Counted from the first letter of the stretch, positions 11,870 to 21,575 are shown. The stretch: DNA of 64,000 nt from CAVVYV01 sp963818205 (GCA_963818205.1 CAWFRG010000011.1:31466-95465), one strand, 5' to 3'. A program made the numbers and translations. Notes: generated by a model from the sequence alone, not told the origin.

Positions 11870-12490
11870 TTACTCGCCACCCGACGGGCCGGACTTGCCC
11901 GCCTCTGCCCCACCATCCTCCGGTGGGGACACCTCAGGTGCGTCGGCCCCGATCGTCGGAGACCTCGGTCGGTACCTCGGCCCACCGGGCTGATCGGTGG
12001 TCGGACCGCTTGGGTTGTGGTAGAGCGAGCGCGCCGCCCCGCTGGAGTAAGTCGGGTCTCTGAGCGCGGCACCCGACATCGCCCCCGCGCCGAGAGGGCT
12101 CTCACGGCCGAGCCGGGCGAGCTGAACCGCCCCCCTCGTATACACCTCGTCGATGTTCTTCACCTCACCCGTCCTGCCCTGGCGCTCGAGCACGGAGGCG
12201 CCGGCACCGGGGAAGACCGACTCGACCAGTCCGGCGGCGTCCTCCTGTCCCGCCTTCTTGTCGAGCAGGCCCTCGAGCAGGTCGGTCCCCGCGGAGAGGT
12301 CCTTGTTGATCGCCTCGACGACGCCGTTCACGGGCTCGCTCTTGCCGACGATTCCGCCGACCGCGTCGATCACCGCATCCAGCCCGGTGGTGATCTTCCG
12401 AAGCTCGAGGATCACCGCGACGAGATACACGACCAGAGCCAGGATCACGAGGACCGCCGCGAGGAGCGTGAAGATCGCGGCGGGCTCCAT
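11870..12490 (-). CDS. Small single-pass membrane protein with disordered tail (cox-linked gene 5)
   Basis: 206 residues, family not recognised. One hydrophobic helix near the N terminus (residues ~6-28) is followed by a predicted helical stretch (LRKITTGLDAVIDAVGGIVG, then EAINKDLSAGTDLLEGLLDK) and a long Pro/Gly/Ser-rich, probably disordered tail. It starts six bases after the preceding small gene. It is the last of five such genes and the one next to coxM. The N-terminal layout (short lead, one helix, amphipathic helices with glycine spacing) is shared by all five, which suggests they form one membrane assembly. A role anchoring or docking CO dehydrogenase or CoxG at the membrane is inference from position only. 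Confidence 0.75.
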   Translation of the reverse strand: MEPAAIFTLLAAVLVILALVVYLVAVILELRKITTGLDAVIDAVGGIVGKSEPVNGVVEAINKDLSAGTDLLEGLLDKKAGQEDAAGLVESVFPGAGASVLERQGRTGEVKNIDEVYTRGAVQLARLGRESPLGAGAMSGAALRDPTYSSGAARSLYHNPSGPTTDQPGGPRYRPRSPTIGADAPEVSPPEDGGAEAGKSGPSGGE

Positions 12491-12496
12491 CGCCGA

Positions 12497-12754
12497 TCAG
12501 GCGTCCTCGAGGATGGTGTCGAGGGAGCCGCCATAGTTGGCGACCACTGCGACGGTCTGACTGACCTGCTCCTGGGTCGTGTTCAGGAGCGCCACGGCGT
12601 CGAGGTCCTTCGACGCCGCCTCCGCCACCGGTTGAAGCGCTTCGACGGCTGGCGTGACGGCCTTGGCCGCGCTGAGAACGCCTCGCAAGAGAACCACCAC
12701 GACAGGCACGATCACGAGAAGCAGAACAGCGTTGCCGATCCACCAGATCGTCAT
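12497..12754 (-). CDS. Small single-pass membrane protein (cox-linked gene 4)
   Basis: 85 residues, unrecognised. Residues ~3-25 form a hydrophobic helix (WWIGNAVLLLVIVPVVVVLL), followed by helices with heptad-like spacing (EALQPVAEAASKDLDAVALL and QEQVSQTVAVVANYGGSLDT). Its ATG overlaps the stop of the gene before it (ATGA), so translation is coupled. No catalytic residues are visible. It belongs to the five-gene block between coxG and coxM. Confidence 0.75.
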   Translation of the reverse strand: MTIWWIGNAVLLLVIVPVVVVLLRGVLSAAKAVTPAVEALQPVAEAASKDLDAVALLNTTQEQVSQTVAVVANYGGSLDTILEDA

Positions 12755-13029
12755 TGCTTCCTCGCGTGCTCTGCAACGATCGCGGCCTTTTGGGCCACGC
12801 CGGGCATCAGGCCGATGATCCCTTCGAACTGGGCGTTGATCGCCTCCACCGCGGGGCGCAGCGGGCGCAGGTGCTCTGCCTCGACGGTGGTCAGCGCAGC
12901 GCCGAGATCCCCGAGGCCCTCGGCGATCGAGTTGAGCCGCCTGCGGATCTCGATCAGGGCGAGTGCCAGCACGACCACCAGGACCACGGCCTCGGCCACG
13001 CTCAACACGATCAGGAGCGTGGTGCTCAT
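12751..13029 (-). CDS. Small single-pass membrane protein (cox-linked gene 3)
   Basis: 92 residues, unrecognised. The N-terminal helix (TLLIVLSVAEAVVLVVVLAL) begins at residue ~3 and is followed by RRRLNSIAEGLGDLGAALTT and a helical tail. The positive charges just after the helix (IRRRL) suggest the C-terminal part is cytoplasmic. Four-base overlaps (ATGA) link it to both neighbours. See the neighbouring small genes for the shared layout. Confidence 0.75.
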   Translation of the reverse strand: MSTTLLIVLSVAEAVVLVVVLALALIEIRRRLNSIAEGLGDLGAALTTVEAEHLRPLRPAVEAINAQFEGIIGLMPGVAQKAAIVAEHARKQ

Positions 13030-13325
13030 TCAGGCTCGCCGTAGCCCTGCGAGAGCGCGTTCATGTAACCGTCCTGTACCACGCCTTCCACGGCAATCTG
13101 CTCGAGGACCGGCGCCGTGGCCTCGAGCTGCGGGATGCTCGCTGTGTTCTCAGCGACCTTGCCGGCGGACTCAAGGAGGCCGCCGACGCTCGTCTGAATC
13201 CTCCTCAGCAGATTCAGCAGCAGGAGAAGCATGGCCGCAACCACGAGGGCAACGACCAGACCCACAGCCAAGGTCACGTACCAGAGAGTGCGCTCCGAGC
13301 CGGCGAGTGCGAGCGGAGCGTCCAT
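13026..13325 (-). CDS. Small single-pass membrane protein (cox-linked gene 2)
   Basis: 99 residues, unrecognised. The single helix lies at residues ~15-40 (VTLAVGLVVALVVAAMLLLL), then LLRRIQTSVGGLLESAGKVA and an acidic end. The 'RRIQTSVGGLLE' region is like a short coiled coil. The start ATG overlaps the stop of gene 1 by one base (TGATG) and its own stop overlaps the next start. It is more hydrophobic than genes 4 and 5. Confidence 0.75.
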   Translation of the reverse strand: MDAPLALAGSERTLWYVTLAVGLVVALVVAAMLLLLLNLLRRIQTSVGGLLESAGKVAENTASIPQLEATAPVLEQIAVEGVVQDGYMNALSQGYGEPE

Positions 13326-13585
13326 CAGTGCCCGACCGCCGCCTTCCGGAGGGCGCGGGCCGAATGGAGGATCCGGACACCGGAGTCGTTGATCTGGGCG
13401 ATGCCGCCGAGCTCGTCGGTCTGCGAGGCGATCACGTCGACCGCGTCGTTCGCGGTCTTGGCCTGCCCCGCGATCCGGTTGGCGAGGACGAGGATGGTGA
13501 CGACGATGATCACCGCCACGACCACCACGATGGCCCCAAGCCCCAACCCGATGTACCAGGACGTCGTGTCCGCGCCGATCAGCAT
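13325..13585 (-). CDS. Small single-pass membrane protein (cox-linked gene 1)
   Basis: 86 residues, unrecognised. A short lead (MLIGADTTSWYIG) and a long hydrophobic helix (residues ~10-36, AIVVVVAVIIVVTILVLA) are followed by a polar helix (ANRIAGQAKTANDAVDVIAS). I took the ATG at 13585 rather than an upstream one, because residues before it are arginine-rich and unlike the family. It is the first of the five, 82 bases downstream of coxG. Confidence 0.72.
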   Translation of the reverse strand: MLIGADTTSWYIGLGLGAIVVVVAVIIVVTILVLANRIAGQAKTANDAVDVIASQTDELGGIAQINDSGVRILHSARALRKAAVGH

Positions 13586-13667
13586 TCCGTTGCGTCTCCG
13601 CCCGCGGTACCGCCCATGTCGCGAAGATATTACAAGCGGACGCAAGCCTTCCGGGGCTCGCGGACGG

Positions 13668-14107
13668 TCAGAGCTTCGCGAGGTTCTCCGAGAACTCCTT
13701 GATCATCCCCTCGGTCACTGCGGCGATTACGCCCTCCCCCATCTGCGCGGCCTTGCCCGTGACGTTGATCTGGGAGTGAAGAGCCACCTCGGTCCCATCC
13801 CCGTTACCCGGTCAGCTGCATGGAGACCTTTGCGTCCGCGTTGCCCTGGCCGCCTGCCTCCTTCGCCTCGGGCGTTCATCACCGCCCGATGGGCGGTGTC
13901 GTCCTGTTCGACGATCTCGGCTGGCCCGGAGTAGTTCATCGACATCGACCCGAGCTTGATCTTGACCTCGGCCTTGACGGCCTTGTCGCCGGTCTTCTCG
14001 AGGATCGTCGCGCCCGGCACGCATGGCACTACCCGCTCGAGGTCGACCATCGTGCTCCAGACTTCGTCGATCGGCTTCTCCACCGTGAACGAATTGTCGA
14101 ACTCCAT
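13668..14107 (-). CDS. coxG: CoxG-family SRPBCC protein (frameshifted)
   Basis: CoxG proteins have a START/SRPBCC hydrophobic-pocket fold and are linked to membrane association of CO dehydrogenase and electron transfer to quinone. The N terminus is classical: MEFDNSFTVEKPIDEVWSTM, then VPCVPGATILE, KLGSMSMNYSGPAEIVEQDD and AHRAVMNARGE. After ~13865 the frame shifts, then continues as EVALHSQINVTGKAAQMGEG and MIKEFSENLAKL, stopping at 13668. The restored length (~146 residues) is that of the domain without the long membrane-anchoring tail seen in some CoxG proteins; the five membrane proteins next door could take over that function (inference). It is first in the - strand operon. Confidence 0.9.
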
Positions 14108-14251
14108 CAGGGCCCTTTCAAAGTCTGACGGTCAAGCCTGCCGCATCGCTCAGGCACGCTCGGGGCACTTATACAGACTCGGATGGCGTTGGTAGGGTCC
14201 CGCCGCTGGCGAACCGGAAGTGACACGGACCATGAGCATCCAAGCACCCTG
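14108..14251 (+). promoter_or_regulatory. Divergent promoter region between coxG and the YceI gene
   Basis: This 144-base spacer must hold the promoter of the cox operon (leftwards) and of the YceI gene (rightwards). TTATAC at 14168-14173 could be a -10 element, but I cannot assign a -35 box or an operator with confidence. No open frame of note lies within it. Confidence 0.4.
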
Positions 14252-14794
14252 ATGTCGATCAAGTCAGGCGCCCACGAGCTGGGACCGGAGAACGCCACGC
14301 TTCAAGTCAAGACCGAGCGGCGGGGAGCCGCCGCGATGGCGGGTCACGACCTGCTCATCGACGTCACGTCCTGGGAGGGAACCCTCGACGTTGGCGAGGA
14401 TCCCGAGCGGTTCAGCCTCGACCTCAGAGCCGACGCGGGCTCCCTGCAGGTGAGGGAGGGCAGCGGTGGAGTGCAGGCGCTGGGCGAGGACGACAAGGTC
14501 GAAATCAAGCAGACCATCGAAGACGAGGTGCTGGGGACTGAGGCGATCGAGTTTCACTCCGCCGAGGTCGAGCCCCTGGACGGTGGCCGCCTACGGGTCA
14601 ATGGCGAGCTCACCATGAACGGCAACACCCACCCGCTTGAGTTCGTCCTCGACGTCAGCCCTGAGGGTCAGGTCTCGGGCCACGCCACCGTCACCCAGTC
14701 GGATTGGGGTATCGAGCCGTACTCAGGGCTGTTCGGCACCCTCAAGGTCAGAGACGAGGTCGAGGTGGTGGCCGAAGCGTCCGTCCAGGCGTAA
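14252..14794 (+). CDS. YceI-family lipocalin-like protein
   Basis: 180 residues with the YceI pattern: an eight-stranded barrel that binds isoprenoid or polyprenyl lipids. Seen are TLQVKTERRGAAAMAGHDLL near the start, FSLDLRADAGSLQVREG in the middle, LTMNGNTHPLEFVLDV and the closing SDWGIEPYSGLFGTLKVRDE. No signal peptide is visible, so it is probably cytoplasmic. I chose the ATG at 14252; upstream ATGs give a charged lead that is not part of the domain. Divergent from coxG, which is another lipid-pocket protein. Confidence 0.85.
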   Translation: MSIKSGAHELGPENATLQVKTERRGAAAMAGHDLLIDVTSWEGTLDVGEDPERFSLDLRADAGSLQVREGSGGVQALGEDDKVEIKQTIEDEVLGTEAIEFHSAEVEPLDGGRLRVNGELTMNGNTHPLEFVLDVSPEGQVSGHATVTQSDWGIEPYSGLFGTLKVRDEVEVVAEASVQA

Positions 14795-14921
14795 GCTGCG
14801 GCCCGGTAACGGGAACCTCTCCAGAGGATTCCAGCGCCACCGCCAGATCCCCGAGGAGCTGGCCGACAGGGGCTTGGCGCGGAACACTGTGGCTCAGGCC
14901 CACAACAAAGGAGAAGGCCCG

Positions 14922-15575
14922 ATGGCCACGATCGGCGACGACACCGACCCGCGCCCGGCAGCGGTCACGTTCGCGACGACGGAGCACTTCGTGCTCCAGG
15001 GCTCCCGCGCGGCGACGATCGCCGAATCGACCGGCCGCGCGAGCATGTTCCTCGCGGCGGTCTCCGGCGGCCTGGTTGCTTTGGGCCTGGTGGCGACCGC
15101 GAGCAGCGTCGGGACGGCGTTCTACGCCTTCGGCCTCGTCCTCCTCCCGACGCTCGCCTTCGTCGGGCTCGTGACCTTCGAGCGGGTGCTGCAATCCGGG
15201 GTCGAGGACTACGGATACGCGCGCCGGATCGCCCTGCTGCGCGGGTACTACTTCGATAACGCACCCGAGCTCGCCCCGTATCTCCTGAGCGTCCCAGTCG
15301 CGGAGCGGCTCCACGTCCTCGGGCTCGGGGGCGACCGCTGGCAGGGATTTCGGACCGTCGCCGGCATGGTCGGCGTGATCACGGCGGTGCTTGCGGGCGC
15401 GACAGCGGGCCTGGCAGCGATCCTCGCCTCCGACCACTCGCTGGCTGCCGCGCTGATCTCGGGCGCTGCGGTAGCGCTCGGCGCGCTGGTCCCGATGATG
15501 CGATTCCAGCAGCACGCCTGGGAACGAGCGGCCACGGCGCCGCTGATCGCGGACGAGGACGAAGAACCATCGTGA
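14922..15575 (+). CDS. Membrane protein of an unnamed family (paralogue of the gene at 35965-36616)
   Basis: 217 residues with a strong ribosome site (AAAGGAG) before the ATG. After a polar N terminus comes TTEHFVLQGSRAATIAESTG, then two hydrophobic helices (residues ~42-62 and ~67-88), a soluble stretch with YARRIALLRGYYFDNAPELA and two more helices (~145-170 and ~175-195). The same opening block (TTEHFTLQGARSQTVSESTG) begins another gene in this window, so this is a real two-member family here. Function unknown; the four-helix layout and small soluble middle fit a sensor or scaffold rather than a transporter. Confidence 0.8.
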   Translation: MATIGDDTDPRPAAVTFATTEHFVLQGSRAATIAESTGRASMFLAAVSGGLVALGLVATASSVGTAFYAFGLVLLPTLAFVGLVTFERVLQSGVEDYGYARRIALLRGYYFDNAPELAPYLLSVPVAERLHVLGLGGDRWQGFRTVAGMVGVITAVLAGATAGLAAILASDHSLAAALISGAAVALGALVPMMRFQQHAWERAATAPLIADEDEEPS

Positions 15576-15610
15576 GCCGGCGAGCGCGGCGGTCGCTCGC
15601 CATCAGGGTG

Positions 15611-15856
15611 TCAGAGCAATGGAAGCCAGGCGATCGGCAGCGTGATCAGCAGGGCCACGAACCCCACGGCGCCATGGACATAGTGTGGCCGCGAGCCGCC
15701 GAGGCCCGGGAACCTGCCGTACATCCAGAGCGCCAATCCGAGCTGGACGGCGGCGAGCGCCAGCACGCCCGTCGCCAGCCACGACTTGAGCGGCAGAGTG
15801 TCCCTCGGTCGAGCGCAGTCGTCGCCGCCGCCGCCCCGATCGCACTCTGGGACCAC
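15611..15856 (-). CDS. Small two-helix membrane protein
   Basis: About 81 residues, with helices at ~24-45 (LATGVLALAAVQLGLALWMY) and ~60-80 (VHGAVGFVALLITLPIAWLP). The pattern W..YGR.PGL..........H...G..A.L..LP.A resembles small DUF6529-like actinobacterial membrane proteins with a conserved His in each helix. The C-terminal helix ends abruptly (LPLL stop), where the family usually goes on, so a frame break near 15611 may have shortened it. Confidence 0.5.
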   Translation of the reverse strand: MVPECDRGGGGDDCARPRDTLPLKSWLATGVLALAAVQLGLALWMYGRFPGLGGSRPHYVHGAVGFVALLITLPIAWLPLL

Positions 15857-15897
15857 CAGGCCGCGACCCTGGAGCGAGCCGTTTCGAGCTTCGTCCC

Positions 15898-18280
15898 TTA
15901 AGCGCCGCCCTCCTCACCTGACTCGGACGGCGGAACCCGGCGCGTCGGTGCCCGGCCCCGCGGCTGCTTCGGCCGCTCGCGCTCCGGCGCCGGCGGGATC
16001 GGGACGCTGACCGGGCCATCGGTGGCGATCGTCACTGCACTCCCATGGTGGGTGACGTCGAGCGGATCGCCCTCCACCATCGTGTAGCGCGCCTCCCGAT
16101 GGTTGATCTCAACCCGGATCTGACGGCCCTTGAATCGGAAGCCGAACGCGAGCCTGGTGATCGCATCCGGCAGCCGGGGGGTCAAGGTGAGCGCGGCCTC
16201 GTGGTCGCGGATACCGCCGAAGCCCGCGATCGCGGCCATCAGCGCGCCTCCGAGCGAGGCAAGATGCAACCCGTCGCGGGTGTTGTGATGGATGTCGTTC
16301 AGGTCGAGCAGGGCGGCCTCGGCGAAGTAGTCGTAGGCGAGGTCGAGATGCCCGACCTCGGCGGCGACCACCGCCTGCACACTGGCCGAGAGCGAGGAGT
16401 CGCGGACGGTGAGGGCCTCGTAGTAGTCGAAGTCACGCGCTTTCTCCTCAGGCGAGAAGGCATCGCCCCTCAAGTAGAGCGCGTGTACCAGGTCGGCCTG
16501 CTTCACGACCTGCTTCCGGTAGAGATCGAAGTAGGGGAAGTGCAGCATCAGCGGGTACTCGTCGGGGTTCGTGCCGGCGAAGTCCCAGACCGCGTGCTCG
16601 GTGAACTCCTCGGCCTGCGGATGAACCCCGAGCGCCTCGTCGTAGGGGATCATCATCGCCGCTGCCGCGTCGCGCCAGGCCGCCGTCTCCTCCGGATCAA
16701 CGCCCAGCTCCCGTGCCCGATCCGGCTGGCGCTCGACCGCATCGGCGGCTCCCCTCAGGTTTCGCTCGGCCATCAGGTTCGTGTAGACGTTGTTGTCGGC
16801 GATCGCGCTGTACTCGTCCGGCCCGGTGACGCCATCGATCCGAAAGCGTCCCTGGGCGTCGTGGTGACCGAGTGAGCGCCACAGCCGCGCCGTCTCGACG
16901 AGGAGCTCGAGTCCGCACTCGCGCTCGAAGTCGTCGTCTTCGGTGATCGCGAGATAGCGGATCACGGCGTTGGCGATGTCGGCGTTGATGTGGAAGGCGG
17001 CCGTACCCGCCGGCCAGTACCCGGAGCATTCCTGACCGCGGATCGTTCGCCAGGGGAAGGCCGCTCCCTCAAGCCCGAGCACCTTGGCGCGCTCGCGCGC
17101 CAGGTCCAGCGTCGCATGGCGCCAGCGAAGCGCATCCCGAGCCGCCTCCGGAAACGAGTACATGAGCGCCGGCAGGACGAAGGCCTCGGTGTCCCAGAAG
17201 GTGTGGCCGTCGTACCCGGTACCGGTCAGCCCCTTCGCCGGGATCGCCCGCTGCTCGGCGCGCGCCCCAGCCTGGAGCAGGTGGAAGTAGGCGAAGCGAA
17301 CCGCCTGCTGGAGCTCCGGATCGCCCTCGATCTCGACGTCCGCGCCATCCCAGAAGTGATCGAGGAACTCGCGCTGGCCATCGGCCAGGCCCTCCCAGCC
17401 CTTGTGGCGGGCGCCGGCGAGCGCCGCCTCGACCTGGTCGCGGATCGAGGGAAGCGAGCGCTGACTCGACCAGCCGTACGCAAGGAACTTGACCATTCTC
17501 AGGCGCTGGCCGGGATCGAGCTCCGTGGTGATCGTGACCCTGCCCAGATCCTCGCTGCTCTCCGCACGCCGTCGCGGTCTCGGGCGGCCCGTCGACGACG
17601 TGGTCCATCACCGCCGCCATCAGCAGGTCGCTTGTCTTCGTCCGATGCACGAGCGTCACCCGAGCTTCGTGGTCGGTGAAGGACTCGGAGCGGAGCGCGT
17701 CGGCCACGGCGGCTCCCGCGCGGGGATCGCCGTCGACTGGGGCGGGCAGCGGCTCGTTCGCGACCAGCTCCGACTGGACGACGAACGAGGCGCCGTCCTC
17801 CAGCGGCTCGACCTCATAGAGGATGGCGGCCACCGAGCGATGGACGAGGGAGACGAGCCGCACCGAGGAGAGGCGGATCGCCTGTCCTGCCGGCGAGACC
17901 CACTCGACCTCGCGGCGCAGCACCCCCGCACGGAAGTCGAGAACCCGTTCGTGCCGGCGCAGCTCCCCGTAGCGGATGTCGAACGGCTCGTCGTCGACGA
18001 GCAGGCGAATGATCTTGCCGTTGGTGACGTTGATCAGCCTCTGCCCGGCCTCCGGATAGCCGTAGCCGCCCTCCGCGTAGGGCAGCTCCCAGGTCTCGTA
18101 GAAGCTGTTCAGGTAGGTGCCCGGCAGGCCATGGGGCTCACCCTCCTCGAGGTTCGCCCGCATCCCGATATGGCCGTTCGAGAGGGCGAAGATCGACTCG
18201 GTGTTGGCGAGCACCGAGAGGTCGAGCGGGGTCTCCCGAATCGCCCATCCCTCGGGGTGAAAGCAGACGTGCTCGATCAT
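15898..18280 (-). CDS. GH65 disaccharide phosphorylase (one main frameshift)
   Basis: Phosphorylase of the maltose/trehalose/kojibiose type (family GH65), splitting an alpha-disaccharide with phosphate into beta-glucose-1-phosphate and glucose. The N-terminal domain (FHPEGWAIRETPLDLSVLAN, FALSNGHIGMRANLEEGE) is the beta-sandwich. The (alpha/alpha)6 domain has GYDGHTFWDTEAFVLPALMY, the catalytic acid in GVTGPDEYSAIADNNVYTN, and KQADLVHALYL. The phosphate-binding part is HNTRDGLHLASLGGALMAAI. A break near 17560 separates the two frames; together they give ~790 residues, normal for GH65. The short Pro/Arg-rich tail looks disordered. The start overlaps the end of the mutase gene. Which disaccharide is used cannot be told from sequence alone. 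Confidence 0.9.
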
Positions 18281-19021
18281 CGCTCCTCCAGCAGCTCCGC
18301 GAGATCTCGGACGACGACGGTGGCCCCGTGCTCGCGCAGCGCCTTCGCGTGCCCGACCCGGTCGACGCCGACGACGGAGGCGAAGCCTCCGGCCCGGCCC
18401 GCTTCTACCCCGGCGAGCGCGTCCTCGAAGACCGCCGCGGCGTCAGGGGCAACGTCCAGGGCCCGCGCGCCGGCCAGGTACGTGTCCGGTGCCGGCTTTC
18501 CCTTCAGGTGCCGGCGCTCTGCGACGACGCCGTCGATCCGGGCCTCGAGCAGCTTCTCGATCCCGGCGGCAACCAGGACGTCGTGGGCGTTGGTGCTCGA
18601 CGAGACAACCGCCGCGCCGCAGCCCTGCCTCGCGCGCCGCCTCCAGGTACCGGCGCGACCCCTCATAGACCTCCACCCCCTGCTCGTGGATCATCCGCAG
18701 GACGATCTCGTTCTTCCGGTTGCCCAGCCCGCATACGGTCTCGGCGCTCGCTGGATCGCTTGGCTCGCCCTCCGGCAGCGTGATCCCTCGCGAGGCGAGA
18801 AAGGAGCGCACTCCGTCATAGCGCGGCTTGCCGTCGACGTAGTTTCCATAGTCGTCGGCGGAGTCGAAAGGGACGAAGTCCTCCCCGGTTCTTGCCGCCC
18901 TCGCCTCCAGGTACTGATCGAACATCTCCTTCCAGGCGGCGGCATGGACCTTCGCCGTCTCCGTCAGCACCCCGTCGAGATCGAAGAGGCACGCCCGCAC
19001 GCTTTCCGGGAGACCGAGCAC
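18277..19021 (-). CDS. Beta-phosphoglucomutase, HAD family (one frameshift)
   Basis: HAD-type mutase that turns beta-glucose-1-phosphate, the product of the adjoining GH65 enzyme, into glucose-6-phosphate. Motif I is LFDLDGVLTETAKVHAAAWK (nucleophile Asp, then acid/base Asp), the cap follows, motif II lies in VVSSSTNAHDVL, and motifs III/IV are KGKPAPDTYLAGARAL and AAVFEDALAGVEAGRAGGFA. A break near 18610 splits the frame. The stop overlaps the GH65 start (ATGA), so the two genes form a disaccharide-breakdown operon. Confidence 0.9.
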
Positions 19022-19044
19022 AGCGGAAGCCTACGAGAACGCGC

Positions 19045-19300
19045 CTAGAGCTCGAGAAGCTCGGCGTAGGTGAAGCTCAGTACTCCGGCTTTCGCGAACG
19101 GCAGCTGGTTGATCAGCTCGCGTGCCTCCTGCTCGCTTCGCAACGTCGAGCAGGAACTCGGCGCCGGAGTCGTCGGCGCGCCGGTAGGCGCCCAGGATGA
19201 GGCCCCGGTCGCGAAGCTCATGAATCTTCGCCACCTCAGACTCCAGCGAGGGGCCGAGCTTCTCGCGTTCGTTGAAGGTGCCGGTTGCGAGTACGTACAT
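19045..19300 (-). CDS. YCII-like domain protein (one frameshift)
   Basis: Small ferredoxin-like fold protein: MYVLATGTFNEREKLGPSLE, then IHELRDRGLILGAYRRADDS and, after a break near 19140, EQEARELINQLPFAKAGVLS, ending FTYAELLEL. This is the layout of YCII-like proteins, which are related to muconolactone isomerases and often of unknown function. About 84 residues. A good ribosome site (AAAGGAGACTC) precedes the ATG. Confidence 0.65.
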
Positions 19301-19349
19301 GCGGTGAGTCTCCTTTCATTTTGTGGACGGTCAGCCCCCGGCGCTGCGC

Positions 19350-21325
19350 TCATCCCGCGCGCTGGGGGTCTGGCGGACGCTCCGCCTTCTCGGTCAGCAC
19401 TGCGCGGCGCCTCGCGGCCCGCACGGCCGCGGTGAGCGTCTCGATGTCGTAGGCACCCTGGTGGCGCCTCCCGTTGATGAAGAAGCCCGGCGTTCCGGCG
19501 ACCCCGCTGGTGTCCGCGCTCGCCACATCCTCCGCCACCCGACCCGCGTACTTGCGACGCTGGAGCTCGTCCCAGAAGCGATCGACGTCGAGGCCCAGCT
19601 CCTCCGCGTAGCGCCCGAGGTCCTCCGGCGCCAACGCGTCCTGGTGCTGGAGGAGCTGGTCGTTCATCTCCCAGAAGGCGTCCTGGGCCGCCGCCGCCTC
19701 CGTCGCCTCCGCCGCCATCTGCGCGTTCGGGTGGACGTCGCTGAGAGGAAGGTGGCGCCAGACGTAGCGGAGGTCGTCGCCGAACGAGACGAGCAACTCG
19801 CGAACGACGACCTCCGCCTGTCCGCAGTAGGGGCACTGGTAGTCGCCGTACTCGACCAGCGTCACCGGCGCCTGCTCCGAGCCGCGGATGTGGTCGCGTT
19901 CGGGATCGACCTCGTCGGAGAGGTCGAGCAGGTCCTCGGCGGTGCCGGCGATCTGGCGCGCCCTCACCTCGGCGGGCAGGCGTCTGATCACGCGAAAGAC
20001 GCTCCAGGACAAGAACGACGCCAGGACCGCGGCCGCGAGGACGCCGATCTTCGCCTCCTCGAGCTGCTCCCCGTCGAAGGCGATGCTCGAGATCAGCAGA
20101 GAGACGGTGAACCCGACGCCGGCGACGGTCCCCCCTCCGACGATCACCGGCCAGCTCAGCGCCCGGCGGAGGCCGATGAGCCAGGACCGCGAGGCGAGCC
20201 AGGACGCAGCAACGATGCCGAGTGGCTTCCCCACCACATAACCGAAGACGATTCCGAGGGTTATCGGTGAGGTGACGGCGTCGCCGAGCAGCTGCCCGTC
20301 GACGTGGATGCCGGCGTTTGCGAGCACGAATACCGGCACGATCACGTAGCTCGTCCACGGGTGAAGCCGGTATTGGAGCAGCTCATTCGCGGAGATCGCG
20401 GTCGCCACGCTTCGCTGCGCCGAGCGGGCGAGCTCAGGCGTGGGCTGCTCTCGGAAGGACCGGGCCCGCTCCGTCACCCGCTCGAGGTCGCCCCGCGCGG
20501 GCGGATACGCCGTCGTCACGAGCCCGACCGCGAGGCCCGCGACAACGGGGTCGATTCCCGACTCGAACAGCGCTATCCACAGAGCAACTCCGAGAACCAC
20601 GGCGGCTTGCCTGCGCCAGGCGTCCGGCGCGTAGCGGAGCGCCAACAGCGTCAGGAAGATGCCGACGGCCAGCGCCAGCGGAAGCCAGGAGATGTTCTCG
20701 GTGTAGACCGTGGCGATCACCACCAGCGCAACCAGGTCATCGACCACCGCGACCGTGAGCAGGCGCAGGCGCAGGCGCGTGCCACCGGGCGCGACCAGCG
20801 CCAAGACGCCGAGCGCCAAGGCGGTGTCGGTCGACATCGCTGCTCCCCAGCCGTGCGCTCCTTCACCGCCCGCGTTGAAAGCCAGATAGATCGCGATCGG
20901 CACCGTCATCCCGCCGAGCGCCGCGGCGACCGGGATCCCAAGGCGCCGCCGCTCACGGAGCTCTCCTGTGTCGAACTCGCGCTTGGCCTCGAGGCCGAGC
21001 ACCAGGAAGAAGAACGTCATCAGGCCCTGATTGACCCACTCCCGCAGGTCCAGGGAGATGCTCTCGCTGCCGAGGCTGATCGAGAGGTTCGTCGTCCAGA
21101 ACGACTCGTACGAGTCCGGCCACGGCGAGTTCGCCCACAGACAGCGCCGCGGCGACCGCGCGCCAGCATGACCACGGCGCCGCCGGTCTCGGCGCTGAGG
21201 AAGTCCCGAACCGGGGCCGCCAGGTTCCGCGCCCAGGCGGTCTTGCCCGTAAACGAAGCAGACCGCACCGAGGCCGATCGATCCGATCCGTTGCCCGGCG
21301 GCTCCGCTCCCGCTTGCGCGCTCAT
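19350..21325 (-). CDS. nhaA: NhaA-type Na+/H+ antiporter fused to a DsbA-like thioredoxin domain (one frameshift)
   Basis: Membrane antiporter of about 400 residues followed by a ~190-residue DsbA/thioredoxin domain. NhaA signs: SISLGSESISLDLREWVNQG, LMTFFFLVLGLEAKREFDTG, AAMSTDTALALGVLALV, the Asp pair in LLTVAVVDDLVALVVIA and GGGTVAGVGFTVSLLISS. The thioredoxin part has DYQCPYCGQAEVVV (CPYC redox centre) and the cis-Pro region TSGVAGTPGFFINGRRHQGA. Such fusions are known in actinobacteria; how the redox part serves the antiporter is not established. The N terminus (MSAQAGAEPPG) starts at 21325 and a one-base break near 21175 separates the frames. Confidence 0.9.
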
Positions 21326-21342
21326 CGTTCGGCTCAGCCTAC

Positions 21343-21472
21343 GCGCGGTGGAGGTCGAGCTCGATCGCTGCTGGGATCTACTGCGCCAGCGCCGGGCACT
21401 GAAGGAGTTCGACCAGACCCGGACGACGCCGAGGCACGCGACGCCGACACTGTCGAGCGCTACGAGCAGTGA
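21343..21472 (+). pseudogene. DUF2630 family fragment, 5' end missing
   Basis: The + strand reads LRAVEVELDRCWDLLRQRRA then LKEF and, after a one-base shift near 21415, PDDAEARDADTVERYEQ and a stop at 21470-21472. This is the C-terminal half of the small DUF2630 family. The N-terminal half is absent: the bases upstream belong to the start of the antiporter gene on the other strand. Either a deletion joined the two genes here or the assembly lost bases. Confidence 0.6.
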
Positions 21473-21575
21473 GGCAGGCGGCGATGGAGCCGCTCGACGA
21501 CGCGATCGACCACGTCCGCGGCTCCCCTGCCGCCGATGTGTGACGCAGGCCGCTCCGAGCCCGCCGTAATCTCGG

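Noticed and set aside
11855..13702. 615-codon open frame on the + strand opposite the five small membrane-protein genes
   Set aside because: Arg/His/Asp-rich translation without any motif or ribosome site; the - strand genes have real helices, overlapping starts and stops and natural composition.
20304..21569. 421-codon + strand frame opposite the antiporter
   Set aside because: Shadow of the NhaA-DsbA gene; only its last part overlaps the real DUF2630 fragment.
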